The notes under the pieces are model-generated. The model saw only the letters and a list, made by a program, of their open reading frames with translations, was not told the origin of the DNA and ran no database searches. Below, piece after piece: positions 1 through 7,568 of a stretch of DNA of 25,000 nucleotides. A program made the position numbers and the translations under genes. Source of the stretch: Symbiodinium natans (Eukaryota > Sar > Dinophyceae > Suessiales > Symbiodiniaceae). Each line of letters opens with the position of its first letter. Within the stretch, counting starts at the first letter, position 1. Location of the stretch: contig CAJNDS010001258.1 in the NCBI GenBank assembly GCA_905221605.1, forward strand, positions 77,501-102,500, read 5' to 3'.

Positions 1-178
1 CACATGCAAGCCTCTAATTCTCGCCTCCGGGTCGCCTCAACTGGTACTCTGCAACGCAAAGGATAAGTGAGGCCGTTCGGGAAGGGTGGCACTGGCTTTA
101 CATCCTGCAACACATTGCAGAGCCCTCTCTAATGACGGAAGGCCTACCTGTGCCAGCAGGCTCCGGAAACAGACACAC

Positions 179-709
179 TCAGCCAATGAGCGGAGAAGAC
201 AAGGAAATGCTCCGCTCCCTCAATGCTTCACGATGCCACACGAGGTACCACACAGCCAGCCCTGCAACGTTGAACGCCATTGCAGAGACCGTCCAAGATG
301 TTGCAAAAGTCAGCCTCTTTGACAGGCTATCCGATAGGCCAGTCAACGTACCAAGCTTCTTCAGACCTTGAACGTGTGCCATGTATGCAGCAAGCTGTTC
401 GGACTCCAATGCCAATCTGTGAGATGCGGGAGTGGATTGCTCGGGTTGTTGGGCAAGTGGTAGGAATGCGGAGTCAGGCACAGTGCAGCAGCCACAAGGA
501 TACTCGATGTCGTCATACATGTCGGTCGTAATGGTTATAGCACCCAGTGCAACAGCTATGACAGGCAAGACTTTGTCCGCTACTTGCATGACGGCATCGA
601 GCTTAGCCAAAGCCTCTTCTACTTGCTGTTGTATCCTGTGCCGCTCAGATCGCGAGCGACTTGGATGAACAAATCCGACGTCCGCAGTTCGCGGTAGATC
701 TGCACGCAA
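179..709 (-). CDS. Putative C-terminal part of an unrecognised membrane-associated protein (176 codons)
   Basis: Minus-strand frame in array-free DNA. No family recognised. Residues about 26-46 look helical (IQQQVEEALAKLDAVMQ), residues 47-60 are hydrophobic (VLPVIAVALGAITI), 70-75 carry a Cys cluster (YPCGCC) and 140-158 are hydrophobic again (ends GLAVWYLV), suggesting one or two membrane segments. The annotated ATG is probably not the true start: an overlapping frame at 619-759 continues the same helical character upstream, so the reading frame seems to switch near 640-665 by a frameshift or a short intron. It is in the same frame as the open stretch 764-994. Could be a decayed gene or the terminal exon of a spliced one. 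Confidence 0.35.
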   Translation of the reverse strand: MRADLPRTADVGFVHPSRSRSERHRIQQQVEEALAKLDAVMQVADKVLPVIAVALGAITITTDMYDDIEYPCGCCTVPDSAFLPLAQQPEQSTPASHRLALESEQLAAYMAHVQGLKKLGTLTGLSDSLSKRLTFATSWTVSAMAFNVAGLAVWYLVWHREALRERSISLSSPLIG

Positions 710-759
710 AACCGTTTTGCCTGCTCCGCTGCCTGTCTGCGGAACTTAGCCAGGGACAT
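619..759 (-). CDS. Short helical frame that probably precedes 179-709 in the same gene
   Basis: 46-codon minus-strand frame beginning with ATG at 759 (MSLAKFRRQAAEQAKRF). It is rich in A, E, Q, K and R like an amphipathic helix. It overlaps the first part of the 179-709 frame and ends soon after the point where that frame starts to look protein-like, which is the pattern left by a +1/-1 shift or an unrecognised small intron. Too short for standard ORF listing. Function unknown. Confidence 0.3.
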   Translation of the reverse strand: MSLAKFRRQAAEQAKRFCVQIYRELRTSDLFIQVARDLSGTGYNSK

Positions 760-763
760 GCTG

Positions 764-994
764 CTAAAGTTGCTGACCCCAAGAAATAACTTGTGACAGC
801 ATCTTCTCCACGTGGCTGCTGGGAAGCACCTGCGCTATCTTCTGCAACTGCGAGATTGCTGCATCTAATAATGTCTTTGCTTCTGATATTTTCGATACCG
901 GGCCGTCAGCCATGTACATAACGGTGCATTTCGTGGCAGCGGCAAGAAATTTGTGAATGTGGCTGGCTGCGTGCTGTTGCCACGCATCTCCCAC
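764..994 (-). CDS. Open frame, probable further segment of the same gene (76 codons)
   Basis: Minus-strand frame with a protein-like helical composition in its second half (ISEAKTLLDAAISQLQKIAQ). It is in the same codon phase as 179-709 but stops at 764, just before the 619-759 frame starts. It overlaps the end of the 865-1488 frame. The three or four staggered minus-strand frames between 179 and 1488 are best read together as one gene with introns or frameshifts. No conserved domain recognised. Confidence 0.28.
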   Translation of the reverse strand: MGDAWQQHAASHIHKFLAAATKCTVMYMADGPVSKISEAKTLLDAAISQLQKIAQVLPSSHVEKMLSQVISWGQQL

Positions 995-1488
995 ACCACA
1001 ACGTTGTCAACGAACAAGTCGTAAATTGGGACTAGGCTTTCCAAACCATTTGCTGTGCATGAGGTCTGGGTCATTCCCTCGGGACACATGCAGAGCGACT
1101 TTACCTCACAGCACAACGGCTCTTTCCATTGAGCTGGGGTTGCCCGCACATACAGCGAGGAGCTTGGACACATAATGCTTGCATTGCACTGCATGCACTG
1201 CTTGCTGAAGTCCACGTGCGAGCTTCCGGAATCGTCGGCTAGGTCCGTAAGTGCGTAGCCCTCACCCACATCTTTCTCTGTGAAGCTGTTGCAGAACAGC
1301 TTCCTGAAATGCTGTGGTTCGTAGGTTTCCTCACCTTTGCGCGACTCCGAGGGGAGGAAGAAACATGCCAGGCACCAAAGCGAACAACAAAACCCAGGGC
1401 ATCGCAAAGGCACCCGGCGTTGGGCACAAGGCTCTATGTTACCAAGCCACCTCTCAGATTTCAAGCCAAGGGCTCCCTCTACTTGCAA
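865..1488 (-). CDS. Longest open frame in the window (207 codons), unrecognised
   Basis: Minus-strand frame of 207 codons, cysteine-rich in its middle third, with a hydrophobic N-terminal patch near residues 30-46 (GFCCSLWCLACFFLP). It could be the upstream exon(s) of the gene continued by 764-994 and 179-709. No catalytic motif seen. An antisense frame is also open over 1309-1596 but is shorter and less protein-like. Part of this frame may be intron read-through: the C-terminal third overlaps 764-994 in another frame, which looks more helical. Confidence 0.25.
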   Translation of the reverse strand: MQVEGALGLKSERWLGNIEPCAQRRVPLRCPGFCCSLWCLACFFLPSESRKGEETYEPQHFRKLFCNSFTEKDVGEGYALTDLADDSGSSHVDFSKQCMQCNASIMCPSSSLYVRATPAQWKEPLCCEVKSLCMCPEGMTQTSCTANGLESLVPIYDLFVDNVVVWEMRGNSTQPATFTNFLPLPRNAPLCTWLTARYRKYQKQRHY

Positions 1489-1562
1489 TCAGAACCCTGG
1501 ACTCGGCAAATAAGACGTGACCACCAACAAGTGGGTTTAGGGTACGTACTAGGCCTTCTGGG

Positions 1563-1664
1563 TTGGGATGTTCCCCCTTTTACTAACAGTCGTTAAATAG
1601 GGATTCTAGTACCCCCTACGATAATCCGGATTAAGGACTGTTAGTATAAGGGGGAACATCCCAA
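1563..1664. mobile_element. Hairpin element family H1, copy 1 (MITE-like)
   Basis: 102 bp with terminal inverted repeats: the arm 1563-1591 (starting TTGGGATGTTCCCCC) is the reverse complement of 1636-1664 with 28 of 29 bases matching. A weaker match (GCCTT/AAGGC) continues outside the arms. The loop contains GGGATTCTAGTACCCC, which recurs exactly in the third copy at 23786-23880. No coding capacity, so if mobile it would be non-autonomous. Confidence 0.7.
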
Positions 1665-1781
1665 GGCGTAAGGCTTTGGGGCTTTAAGGCTTCGGGTTTA
1701 GAAGAGAAGCTGAGTCCCAAAAGCACTGAAAGCAGACTCCCTGTAAGCTGCTCCACTCCTCCTCATGCCAGCTGCATGGTG

Positions 1782-1888
1782 CCCTAAACCCTAAACCCTA
1801 AACCCTAAACCCTAAACCCTAAACCCTAAACCCCAAACCCCAAACCCAAGCCCCAAACCCCAAACCCCCAACCCCAAACCCCAAACCC
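1782..1888 (-). repeat. Telomere-type array, C-strand, CCCTAAA grading into CCCCAAA
   Basis: About seven perfect CCCTAAA units followed by CCCCAAA variants. The grading suggests local spread of a variant unit. Confidence 0.95.
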
Positions 1889-1971
1889 CTCCCCGCAGCA
1901 ACGAAGGTTTTGGCTGCTGGGGCAGGGTCCAGGGCACGCCCCCGAAAACTCGCGCAACCCTTACAATTCTG

Positions 1972-2038
1972 GGTTCCCCCCTTAAATCCCCTGAATTGAG
2001 CTTAGTTAGCCCTAAAGAGCCTTAATTCTGGGGGAACC
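1972..2038. repeat. Short imperfect inverted repeat
   Basis: GGTTCCCCC at 1972-1980 is complemented by GGGGGAACC at 2030-2038, with looser TTAA/AATT pairing inside. The termini resemble the H1 family (GTTCCCCC...GGGGGAAC), so this may be a distant H1 relative. Followed by a G/A-rich tract to about 2080. Confidence 0.45.
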
Positions 2039-2203
2039 TAGGGGGGGGGGGAGGGGTAATATAGAGGGGGGTAGTAGGGGAACTCCTACAAGCCCCACAC
2101 AAAGCCCGCGGGCCCTGGAAGCTGCAAACCCTGTGCCCTAATCTACTCATTACTCAAGAACCCCCCCAAAAAACATACAATCTTTATCAAGGGCTCTTAT
2201 ATA

Positions 2204-2234
2204 TGTGTGTTTATAAATACATATATATATATAT
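2204..2234. repeat. TA-rich microsatellite
   Basis: ATATATATGTGTGTTTATAAATACATATATATATATATG around 2195-2236; simple sequence only. Confidence 0.7.
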
Positions 2235-2366
2235 GTGATATTTTTGCTTTATTCAGATTTTTTTGGGGGCGGGGATCTTAAGCAAATGGTAGTTCTCCCT
2301 ATACCCTACATCCTTTGCCGCTGCCTCAATCCACAAGCGAAGGTCTTCCTGCCAATCAAGAGCCGC

Positions 2367-2490
2367 CTACTTGGAGGTTCATGGTGCTTACTAACCAATT
2401 ATAAGGGGCCTTATAGGGGTTATCCCACTTATAAGTAGGGTTATAAGTACAGTTATAATTGGTTAGTAAGTACCATGAACCTTCAAGTAG
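2367..2490. mobile_element. Hairpin element family H2, copy 1 (internally deleted)
   Basis: 124 bp element with termini CTACTTGGAGGTTCATGG and its complement ending CTTCAAGTAG. The left arm (about 33 bp) pairs with the right arm with few mismatches. From the central AAGGGGCCTTATAGGGG to the right end it is almost base-identical to the copy at 6397-6551; compared with that copy it lacks about 31 bp of the inner left arm. MITE-like; no ORF. Confidence 0.8.
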
Positions 2491-2570
2491 AACTTAGACT
2501 GCGGTGATGATGGGCTGCTCGGACGTAGGATGCAGGGCTTAGAATTCAAAAGTTTGGAGGTTTACAGGCT

Positions 2571-2700
2571 TAGGGGTTTAGGGGTTTGGGGTTTTGGAGT
2601 TTTGGGGTTTTGGGGTTTTGGGGTTTGGGGCTTGGGGCTTGGGGCTTGGGGTTTGGGGTTTGGGGTTTGGGGCTCGGAGTTTGGGGTTTGGGGTTTGGGC
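2571..2700 (+). repeat. G-rich telomere-variant array (TTTTGGGG / TTTGGGG / CTTGGGG)
   Basis: Degenerate G-strand repeats with 7- and 8-base spacing. Open frames across this stretch (LGFGVWGLGF-type) are repeat translations, not genes. Confidence 0.9.
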
Positions 2701-2749
2701 TGGGCTTTGCTCTACAGCTCCCCCCGTTCTCTCAGGGCTTCTGAAAACA

Positions 2750-2826
2750 AATACCTACATACATACCTACATACATACATACATACGTAAATACATACAT
2801 AGAGGCATACATACATACATACATAC
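2750..2826. repeat. (ACAT)n microsatellite
   Basis: Tetranucleotide ACAT repeat with a few interruptions, directly following the G-rich array and its short spacer. Confidence 0.95.
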
Positions 2827-2901
2827 GCGTAAACACGTAAGCATATAACATCATCCCGAGGGAGAACAGAGTTCTTTGATGTTTACGAGTCAGGATACAG
2901 G

Positions 2902-3000
2902 TTGGGAGATTCTCCTTATACTAACAAGCCTTTATAGGGATTATCGTAGCCCCTTATTATCTAATTACTAAGGACTGGTAGTATGACGGGGAACGTCCCT
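2902..3000. mobile_element. Hairpin element family H1, copy 2 (diverged)
   Basis: About 99 bp. TTGGGAGATTCTCC... pairs imperfectly with ...ACGGGGAACGTCCC. Internal ACTAACA, ATAGGGATT and AGGACTG correspond in order to ACTAACA, ATAGGGATT and AGGACTG of the 1563-1664 copy. Confidence 0.6.
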
Positions 3001-3043
3001 AGACCCTAAACCCCAAACCCGAAACCCTAAACCCTAAGCCCCA
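3001..3043 (-). repeat. Short degenerate CCCTAAA array
   Basis: Five to six units with CCCCAAA, CCCGAAA and CCCTAAG variants, abutting the end of the H1 copy at 2902-3000. Confidence 0.85.
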
Positions 3044-3155
3044 AAGTTCAAGGTTGAGGGTTTACTTGCGGCTTTTGGTTTCCCCGCTGCGGTTTCGCAG
3101 TTTCTGGACTGCTGGAACGGTTTCCGGGCTGCTGCCTGAGAACGTCGAAGCAAGC

Positions 3156-3260
3156 TACCATATGGTGATTTCTCTAAGTTATGGTCCCTTTTGGGGTCCT
3201 TATGATAAGATTTAGGGTGCCCAAAAAGGGACCCTAATTTAGAGAATTCACTAGATGGCA
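3156..3260. mobile_element. Hairpin element family H3 (single copy in window)
   Basis: About 105 bp inverted repeat of ~40 bp arms: left arm TACCATATGGTGATTTCTCT... and right arm ...TAGAGAATTCACTAGATGGC. Roughly 80% arm complementarity and the pairing CTAAGTTATGGTCCCTTTT / AAAAAGGGACCCTAATTTAG. The 3034-3261 minus ORF runs through it and is therefore doubtful. Confidence 0.6.
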
Positions 3261-3328
3261 TTTACTTCAGCCGCAAGCCAGATAAGTCAACGCCAGATGA
3301 CTGACTATTGGACTCTGAGAGATCCATG

Positions 3329-3470
3329 TTTAGGTTTAGGGTTTAGGGTTTAGGGTTTAGGGTTTAGGGTTTAGGGTTTAGGGTTTAGGGTTTAGGGTTT
3401 AGGGTTTAGGGTTTAGGGTTTAGGGTTTAGGGTTTAGGGTTTAGGGTTTAGGGTTTAGGGTTTAGGGTTT
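3329..3470 (+). repeat. TTTAGGG array, near-perfect, ending in head-to-head junction
   Basis: About 20 heptamers on the G-strand, one 6-mer irregularity at the start. At 3470/3471 the sequence turns directly into C-strand repeat (TTTAGGGTTTACCCTAAACC). Confidence 0.97.
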
Positions 3471-3505
3471 ACCCTAAACCCCTTTCTACTTGACCAAACC
3501 CTCTA

Positions 3506-3605
3506 AACAGGGGCGAGAAATCATGACTTCAGCCCTAAACACTGCACCCGAAACGGGGCCGCACACATGCCCAATACCCTACATTCCTGAACCGCCCAAA
3601 ATGCC
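3506..3605 (+). other. Coding-like island (exon candidate)
   Basis: After a splice-acceptor-like TCTAAACAG, a plus frame is open for about 34 codons and contains EIMTSALNTAPETGPHTCPI. Protein-like, but short; no homology recognised. Lies between a G-array and a C-array. Confidence 0.25.
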
Positions 3606-3624
3606 CTGACCTGCCAATTCCGCA

Positions 3625-3727
3625 ACCCCTAAACCCTCAACCTACAACCGAAACCCCTAAGACCCTAAACCCTAAATCCTAAACCCCTAAACCTGAAAAT
3701 CCCTAAACCCCTAAGCCCTAAATCCAA
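3625..3727 (-). repeat. Degenerate CCCTAAA array
   Basis: Mixed CCCTAAA, CCCCTAA, CCCTCAA and AAATCCT units; much less regular than neighbouring arrays, so probably older. Confidence 0.85.
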
Positions 3728-3847
3728 AAAGAAGTCCAGCCCCCCCCCCCTCACCCCCTCCCAACCCAGAACAAAAAGTCTCAGTCGGGCCTTCGCGAGA
3801 GGCTCTGAAAGGCCTGAGCTCCGATCACCAAACTTTCCAGAGTTTTG

Positions 3848-4102
3848 GGTTTAGGGTTTAGGGGTTGGGGTTTGAGGGTTTAGGGTTAGGGGGTAGGGTT
3901 AGGGTTTAGGGTTTAGGTTTAGGGTTCAGGGTTCAGGGTTCAGGTTCAGGGTTTAGGGTTTAGGGTTTAGGGTTTAGGGTTAGGGTAGGGTTTAGGGTTT
4001 AGGGTTTAGGGTTTAGGGTTTAGGGTTTAGGGTTTAGGGTTTAGGGTTTAGGGTTTAGGGTTTAGGGTTTAGGGTTTAGGGTTTAGGGTTTAGGGTTTAG
4101 GG
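3848..4102 (+). repeat. Long TTTAGGG array with irregular left half
   Basis: 255 bp. Left half carries TTCAGGG and 6-mer units; right half is near-perfect TTTAGGG (about 18 units). Confidence 0.97.
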
Positions 4103-4165
4103 CGTGCAGGAAAAGTGGCTCGCTGGTGCTAAAAGCACCCAGGCCGCTCGCCTTGCGCCGCTATG
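4103..4165 (+). other. Coding-like island (exon candidate)
   Basis: Array end runs into GGCGTGCAG, an acceptor-like site, then plus codons EKWLAGAKSTQAARLAPL and a TGA stop. Very short, so the evidence is weak. Confidence 0.2.
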
Positions 4166-4515
4166 ATGCCCCACCCCAACCCCCCTGCTTATTCTCAACT
4201 AGGGTTTAGGCTAGGTTGCCCCGTAACCTAGGATGAAGAAGGGTGCCCTTTTTTGCTTAAAGGGGTTTATAAGGGAACCTAAAAGGGAATATGGGTACTA
4301 GTGGGCATCCTAGTAGGGTTCTACCCCCCAACGCCCCAAACAAGGGAGGCTCTTGTTCTCAGCCAGATGGGCAGCAAAAACTGTAGGGGGTAGCAGAAGC
4401 CTCGACCGGCCCCTGCTGCGGGCCTGCCGACAGGGTCTCCAAGAGGCGACGGGTAATACTTTATAGCTACGCTATGGTCGTGTATGAAGCAGGTAAGTTC
4501 AGGCCGCAAGGGCAT

Positions 4516-4541
4516 GCCAGGGAGGCTTTACCCTCCCTGGC
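4516..4541. repeat. Perfect 10-bp stem hairpin
   Basis: GCCAGGGAGG at 4516-4525, loop CTTTAC, complement CCTCCCTGGC at 4532-4541. Could form a stable stem-loop; no flanking T-run, so not terminator-like. A strong donor-like CAG|GTAAGT lies upstream at about 4489-4497. Confidence 0.7.
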
Positions 4542-4658
4542 CCGCAGATTCGTCCTCGGTTCAGGGCTTATAAAACTAGTTACTACCGGCTCTCGATTGG
4601 GCCTCTGTTTCCAAGACAGTTCCCAGACCCCTGTGGGAGGATACAAAAAGTAGAAGCC

Positions 4659-4686
4659 CCCAATAGTACCCTATACTACTATTGGG
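4659..4686. repeat. Perfect 10-bp stem hairpin
   Basis: CCCAATAGTA, 8-base loop, TACTATTGGG. Non-coding island between 4560 and 4800 otherwise shows nothing recognisable. Confidence 0.65.
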
Positions 4687-4801
4687 TCATTCTTAGGAAC
4701 CCTTGAAGGGATCTGCTTTTTGGATCCTTGCAGGGGCCTGGGTTGCTTCGAACTGCAGAGTGCAAGAACTGAAAAGGGTGGGGTTGGACACGGGACTTCT
4801 C

Positions 4802-4879
4802 CTAAACCCTAAACCCTACTTGGAGGTTAGGGTGGCAAAAATCCCAAGCGCCTAAACCCTAAACCCTAAACCCTAAACG
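4802..4879 (-). repeat. Two very short CCCTAAA arrays
   Basis: Units at 4802-4817 and 4850-4879, separated by CTACTTGGAGGTT (4816-4828), which equals the first 13 bases of the H2 element terminus. Confidence 0.85.
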
Positions 4880-5003
4880 CATGAACCTACAAAGCCATCC
4901 ACTGAACCCCAAGAAGCCACGACCGCGAGAGTCTTCAGGCCAATGAGGTCCGGACCCTCCACAAGAGATAGCTGGTGGGCAACGTCGGCCTGCTTGAAGG
5001 AGG

Positions 5004-5092
5004 GGTTTGGGGTTCGGGGTTTAGGGTTTAGGGTTTGGGGTCTAGGGTTTAGGGTTGAGGGATTAGGGCTTAGGGTTTGCGGTCTAGGGGCT
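5004..5092 (+). repeat. Degenerate TTTAGGG array
   Basis: G-strand units with TTTGGGG, TCTAGGG, TTGAGGG and TTTGCGG variants. The 4943-5125 plus ORF mostly translates this repeat. Confidence 0.9.
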
Positions 5093-5121
5093 TCAGCGGG
5101 CTTAAGGTTTGGTCTGTTGGC

Positions 5122-5601
5122 TTAGGGGTTTTGCATGGGGTTTTTTGGGTCCTGAGAGGGTTTATCGAGACCTTCGTCTTGAGAGTTCTCACCTACAGCC
5201 CCCAGGGCTTTTCGGTGGGTCTGAGGCTGACAGTTCAAAGGGAGCAGCACACAAAGCGTAGGTGAACAGAATTCACAGCTCGGGGCCCCGTAAGGAGCTG
5301 CCCCCCCTCCCAATGGTGAGGGCGTTTTTCTCTTCAATAAAAAAGCTTCAATTATTCGGCGTTCAACACTTTGGGGCTTTGGGGCTTTCGGCCTTCCAAT
5401 TTTCTCGCTCGTGGCTCGCTCTTCCTTCGTGGAGGGTCCCACACGAGGGGCCCGGACCTTATAGATCTGGCCATTCGGTGCGCTACTGGGTCGACCACAA
5501 ATGGTGCCTCTCACGCTAGCGACCAGATCACTGGTCTCGGGGCTTAGGGTTTCGGGCTGCGAGGGCATCGGAGGAACTTGAAGGGTTTCAGGTGCAAGCA
5601 T
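5122..5601 (-). CDS. Unrecognised open frame in a 530-bp array-free island (159 codons)
   Basis: Minus-strand frame, low-complexity-poor, basic and proline-rich (for example RATSEKIGRPKAPKPQSVER). It has no hydrophobic segments or recognised motif. It is the longest frame outside the first 1.5 kb that does not cross a repeat array. A plus-strand frame (5262-5519) is also open over its centre, so the coding strand is uncertain. May be a gene fragment or non-coding. Confidence 0.25.
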   Translation of the reverse strand: MLAPETLQVPPMPSQPETLSPETSDLVASVRGTICGRPSSAPNGQIYKVRAPRVGPSTKEERATSEKIGRPKAPKPQSVERRIIEAFLLKRKTPSPLGGGAAPYGAPSCEFCSPTLCVLLPLNCQPQTHRKALGAVGENSQDEGLDKPSQDPKNPMQNP

Positions 5602-5625
5602 ATAGATTATGCCTAGATCGGCAGA

Positions 5626-5697
5626 CCCTAAACCCTAAACCCTATAACCCAAAACCCAAAACCCTAAACCCTAAACCCTAAACCCAAAAACCCTAAA
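5626..5697 (-). repeat. CCCTAAA array
   Basis: Ten units with CCCAAAA and CCCTATA variants. Confidence 0.95.
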
Positions 5698-5758
5698 TTA
5701 CCTGCTTTGGGCTACTTGGAGCCTGGGGGTTGGAGCCTGGGTCATGCCTTTACGGGAT

Positions 5759-5828
5759 CAAGGGGGTTGTAAGGTTGAGAGCCTTCGGAGGGTAACTACT
5801 CGGATCCCCTTACAAAGGTTCCCCCTTC
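5759..5828. repeat. Imperfect inverted repeat
   Basis: AAGGGGGTTGTAAGG on the left pairs, with a small bulge, with CCTTACAAAGGTTCCCCCTT on the right. Preceded by a tandem duplication of TTGGAGCCTGGG at about 5717-5745. Possibly another small hairpin element. Confidence 0.45.
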
Positions 5829-5847
5829 ACCAGACTTCGCTGCCCTG

Positions 5848-5998
5848 GGGTTTAGGGTTTAGGGTTTAGGGTTTAGGGTTTAGGGTTTGGGGTTTAGGGT
5901 TTAGGGTTTAGGGTTTAGGGTTTGGGGATTGGGGTTTAGGGTTTAGGGTTTAGGGGTTTAGGGTTTGGGGTTTGGGGTTTAGGGTTTAGGGTTTAGGG
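5848..5998 (+). repeat. TTTAGGG array with TTTGGGG variants
   Basis: About 21 units; TTTGGGG variants occur in three places, in short runs. Confidence 0.96.
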
Positions 5999-6210
5999 GG
6001 CCTACTATGGCTCGGCCTTGTGTGTTGAACACTTGGCGCTCTTCGCGAACCCTAAACCCTAAACCCTAAAACGCCTCAAAGGTTGGGCATTGAAGCCTAG
6101 GCTTTAGCAGGCTTTAGAAAGAAGTAGGGGGTTGAGGGATTCGGCTTTATAGATGGTGTGGGGTTAGGGCGTCTGGGTGTAGGGTTTAGGGCTTCGAGGG
6201 TTGCCCAGGC

Positions 6211-6269
6211 TTTAGGGTTTAGGGTTCAGGGTTTAGGGTTTAGGGTTTAGGGTTTAGGGTTTAGGGTTT
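6211..6269 (+). repeat. TTTAGGG array
   Basis: About eight units. A 20-bp CCCTAAA patch lies upstream at 6050-6069; 6071-6180 holds no recognisable feature. Confidence 0.95.
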
Positions 6270-6327
6270 CGTGTTCATGCCTACCCTGAACCCTAAAGCC
6301 CCTGTGGCCATCTCGGCCAGCGAAACG

Positions 6328-6382
6328 TGCTGAAGGACGTCTCGGGCTTAGGACCGCACTGCATTGGCCCGTAGCAACTACT
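6328..6382 (-). other. Coding-like island (exon candidate)
   Basis: Minus frame after an acceptor-like CCTAAG contains ARDVLQHVSLAEMATGA. Helical composition, GC-rich third positions; very short. Confidence 0.2.
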
Positions 6383-6396
6383 CGCAGTTTCATGGG

Positions 6397-6551
6397 TACT
6401 TGGAGGTTCATGGTGCTTACTAACCAAGTATAACTGTACTTATAACCCTACTTATAGTACTCCTAAAGGGCCTTATAGGGGTTATCCCACTTATAAGTAG
6501 GGTTATAAGTACAGTTATAATTGGTTAGTAAGTACCATGAACCTTCAAGTA
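6397..6551. mobile_element. Hairpin element family H2, copy 2 (full length)
   Basis: 155 bp with ~60-bp terminal inverted repeats differing at only about four positions; termini TACTTGGAGGTTCATGGTGC and its complement. Almost the whole element is one fold-back arm pair around AGTACTCCTAAAGGGCC. The right two thirds match the copy at 2367-2490 nearly perfectly. No ORF, so it would depend on a transposase elsewhere. Confidence 0.85.
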
Positions 6552-6592
6552 GAGACATGGGCATTTCCCAAAAAAGCGCGCGACCCCCCAAA

Positions 6593-6650
6593 CCAGTACA
6601 ATCCTCAATTGTAGTACTGTAGGAACCACCCGAACGGGTTCCCTAGGCTG
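6593..6650. repeat. Two small adjacent hairpins
   Basis: CAGTACAA...TTGTAGTACTG and GGAACCACCCGAACGGGTTCC (inner stem CCCG/CGGG). Confidence 0.5.
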
Positions 6651-6679
6651 TTTTCGGGTCGCATTCTCAGCTCCGGCGA

Positions 6680-6858
6680 TTAGGGTTTCGGGGTTTAGGG
6701 GTTTAGGGGTTTAGGGGTTTAGGGGTTTAGGGGTTTAGGGGTTTAGGGGTTTAGGGGTTTAGGGGTGTAGGGGTTTAGGGGTTTAGGGGTTTAGGGGTTT
6801 AGGGGTTTAGGGGTTTAGGGGTTTAGGGGTTTGGGGTTTGGGGTTTAGGGTTTAGGGT
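6680..6858 (+). repeat. Homogeneous 8-mer array TTTAGGGG
   Basis: About 20 consecutive TTTAGGGG octamers (one TGTAGGGG), bounded at the right by TTTGGGG and TTTAGGG units. A distinct, locally amplified telomere variant. Confidence 0.97.
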
Positions 6859-6861
6859 GAC

Positions 6862-6921
6862 TGGCGATGTCACAGAGCTCCTATGCCTACGCGTCGCGCC
6901 ACTGATCGCCAGGTTCAGTGT
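6862..6921 (+). other. Coding-like island (exon candidate)
   Basis: Plus frame directly after the array contains DVTELLCLRVAPLIARFSVG and runs into the next repeat. Confidence 0.22.
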
Positions 6922-7069
6922 GGGGTTTAGGGTTTCGGTGGTTTCGGAATACACGACCTTAGAGCTGCGAGTTTGGCTCCTTTTGCTTTGATGGCCCTCA
7001 GTCCACGCGACACGACACTTTGCTTTCAGAAGGCCTATAAAAATGCTTTTTAGGTGCTTTGCACCGAAG

Positions 7070-7217
7070 GGTTCAGGGTTTAGGGTTTAGGGTCTAGGGT
7101 CTAGGGTTTGGGGTCTAGGGTTTAGGGTTTAGGGTTTAGGGTTTAGGGTTTAGGGTTTAGGGTTTAGGGTTTAGGGTTTAGGGTTTAGGGTTTAGGGCCT
7201 TAGGGCCTTAGGGCCCT
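7070..7217 (+). repeat. TTTAGGG array with TCTAGGG and CTTAGGG ends
   Basis: Variants concentrate at the two ends; the centre is near-perfect. Confidence 0.96.
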
Positions 7218-7221
7218 AGGG

Positions 7222-7326
7222 TTCAAGGGCTTCCCACTGATCCGCGCTGTGTTCGTGCAGTCATGCGGCTCTGCAGCCCTCATGCCGGTCCCAAGCACCG
7301 AGCCTTTCCCAGGATGGCCCATTTAA
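7222..7326 (+). other. Coding-like island (exon candidate), 34 codons then stop
   Basis: Plus frame with GC-ending codons and a balanced composition (PLIRAVFVQSCGSAALMPVP), stop TAA at 7324. No family recognised. The remaining island to 7560 has no clear frame. Confidence 0.3.
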
Positions 7327-7568
7327 AGCCCTCTGAAAGATACGTCCTTAAACATAGTCTTCTTAAACCCAAGAAGCGTAAATCATAGAATACGTAGAAG
7401 CTTCAAAAACCCACTTAAGGGAGAAGATAGAATATCCGAAAGGGCCTACCTGGTTTCAGGCCTTCTGCCCGAAAAAACAACGCACGAGAACCCTGGGGTT
7501 GCGAAGGCGGGGAAAATGTCGGGAGGCTTCTTTCACACCCGGCCTGAACCCGAAAGGAGCATGCGGAT

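Noticed and set aside
2530-2848. ORFs of 84-86 codons rich in GLGVWGFG
   Set aside because: They translate the G-rich telomere-variant array and the ACAT microsatellite.
4489-4497. Consensus splice donor CAG|GTAAGT as proof of a gene
   Set aside because: The only open stretch before it is about 20 nt and no matching acceptor/exon could be paired confidently.
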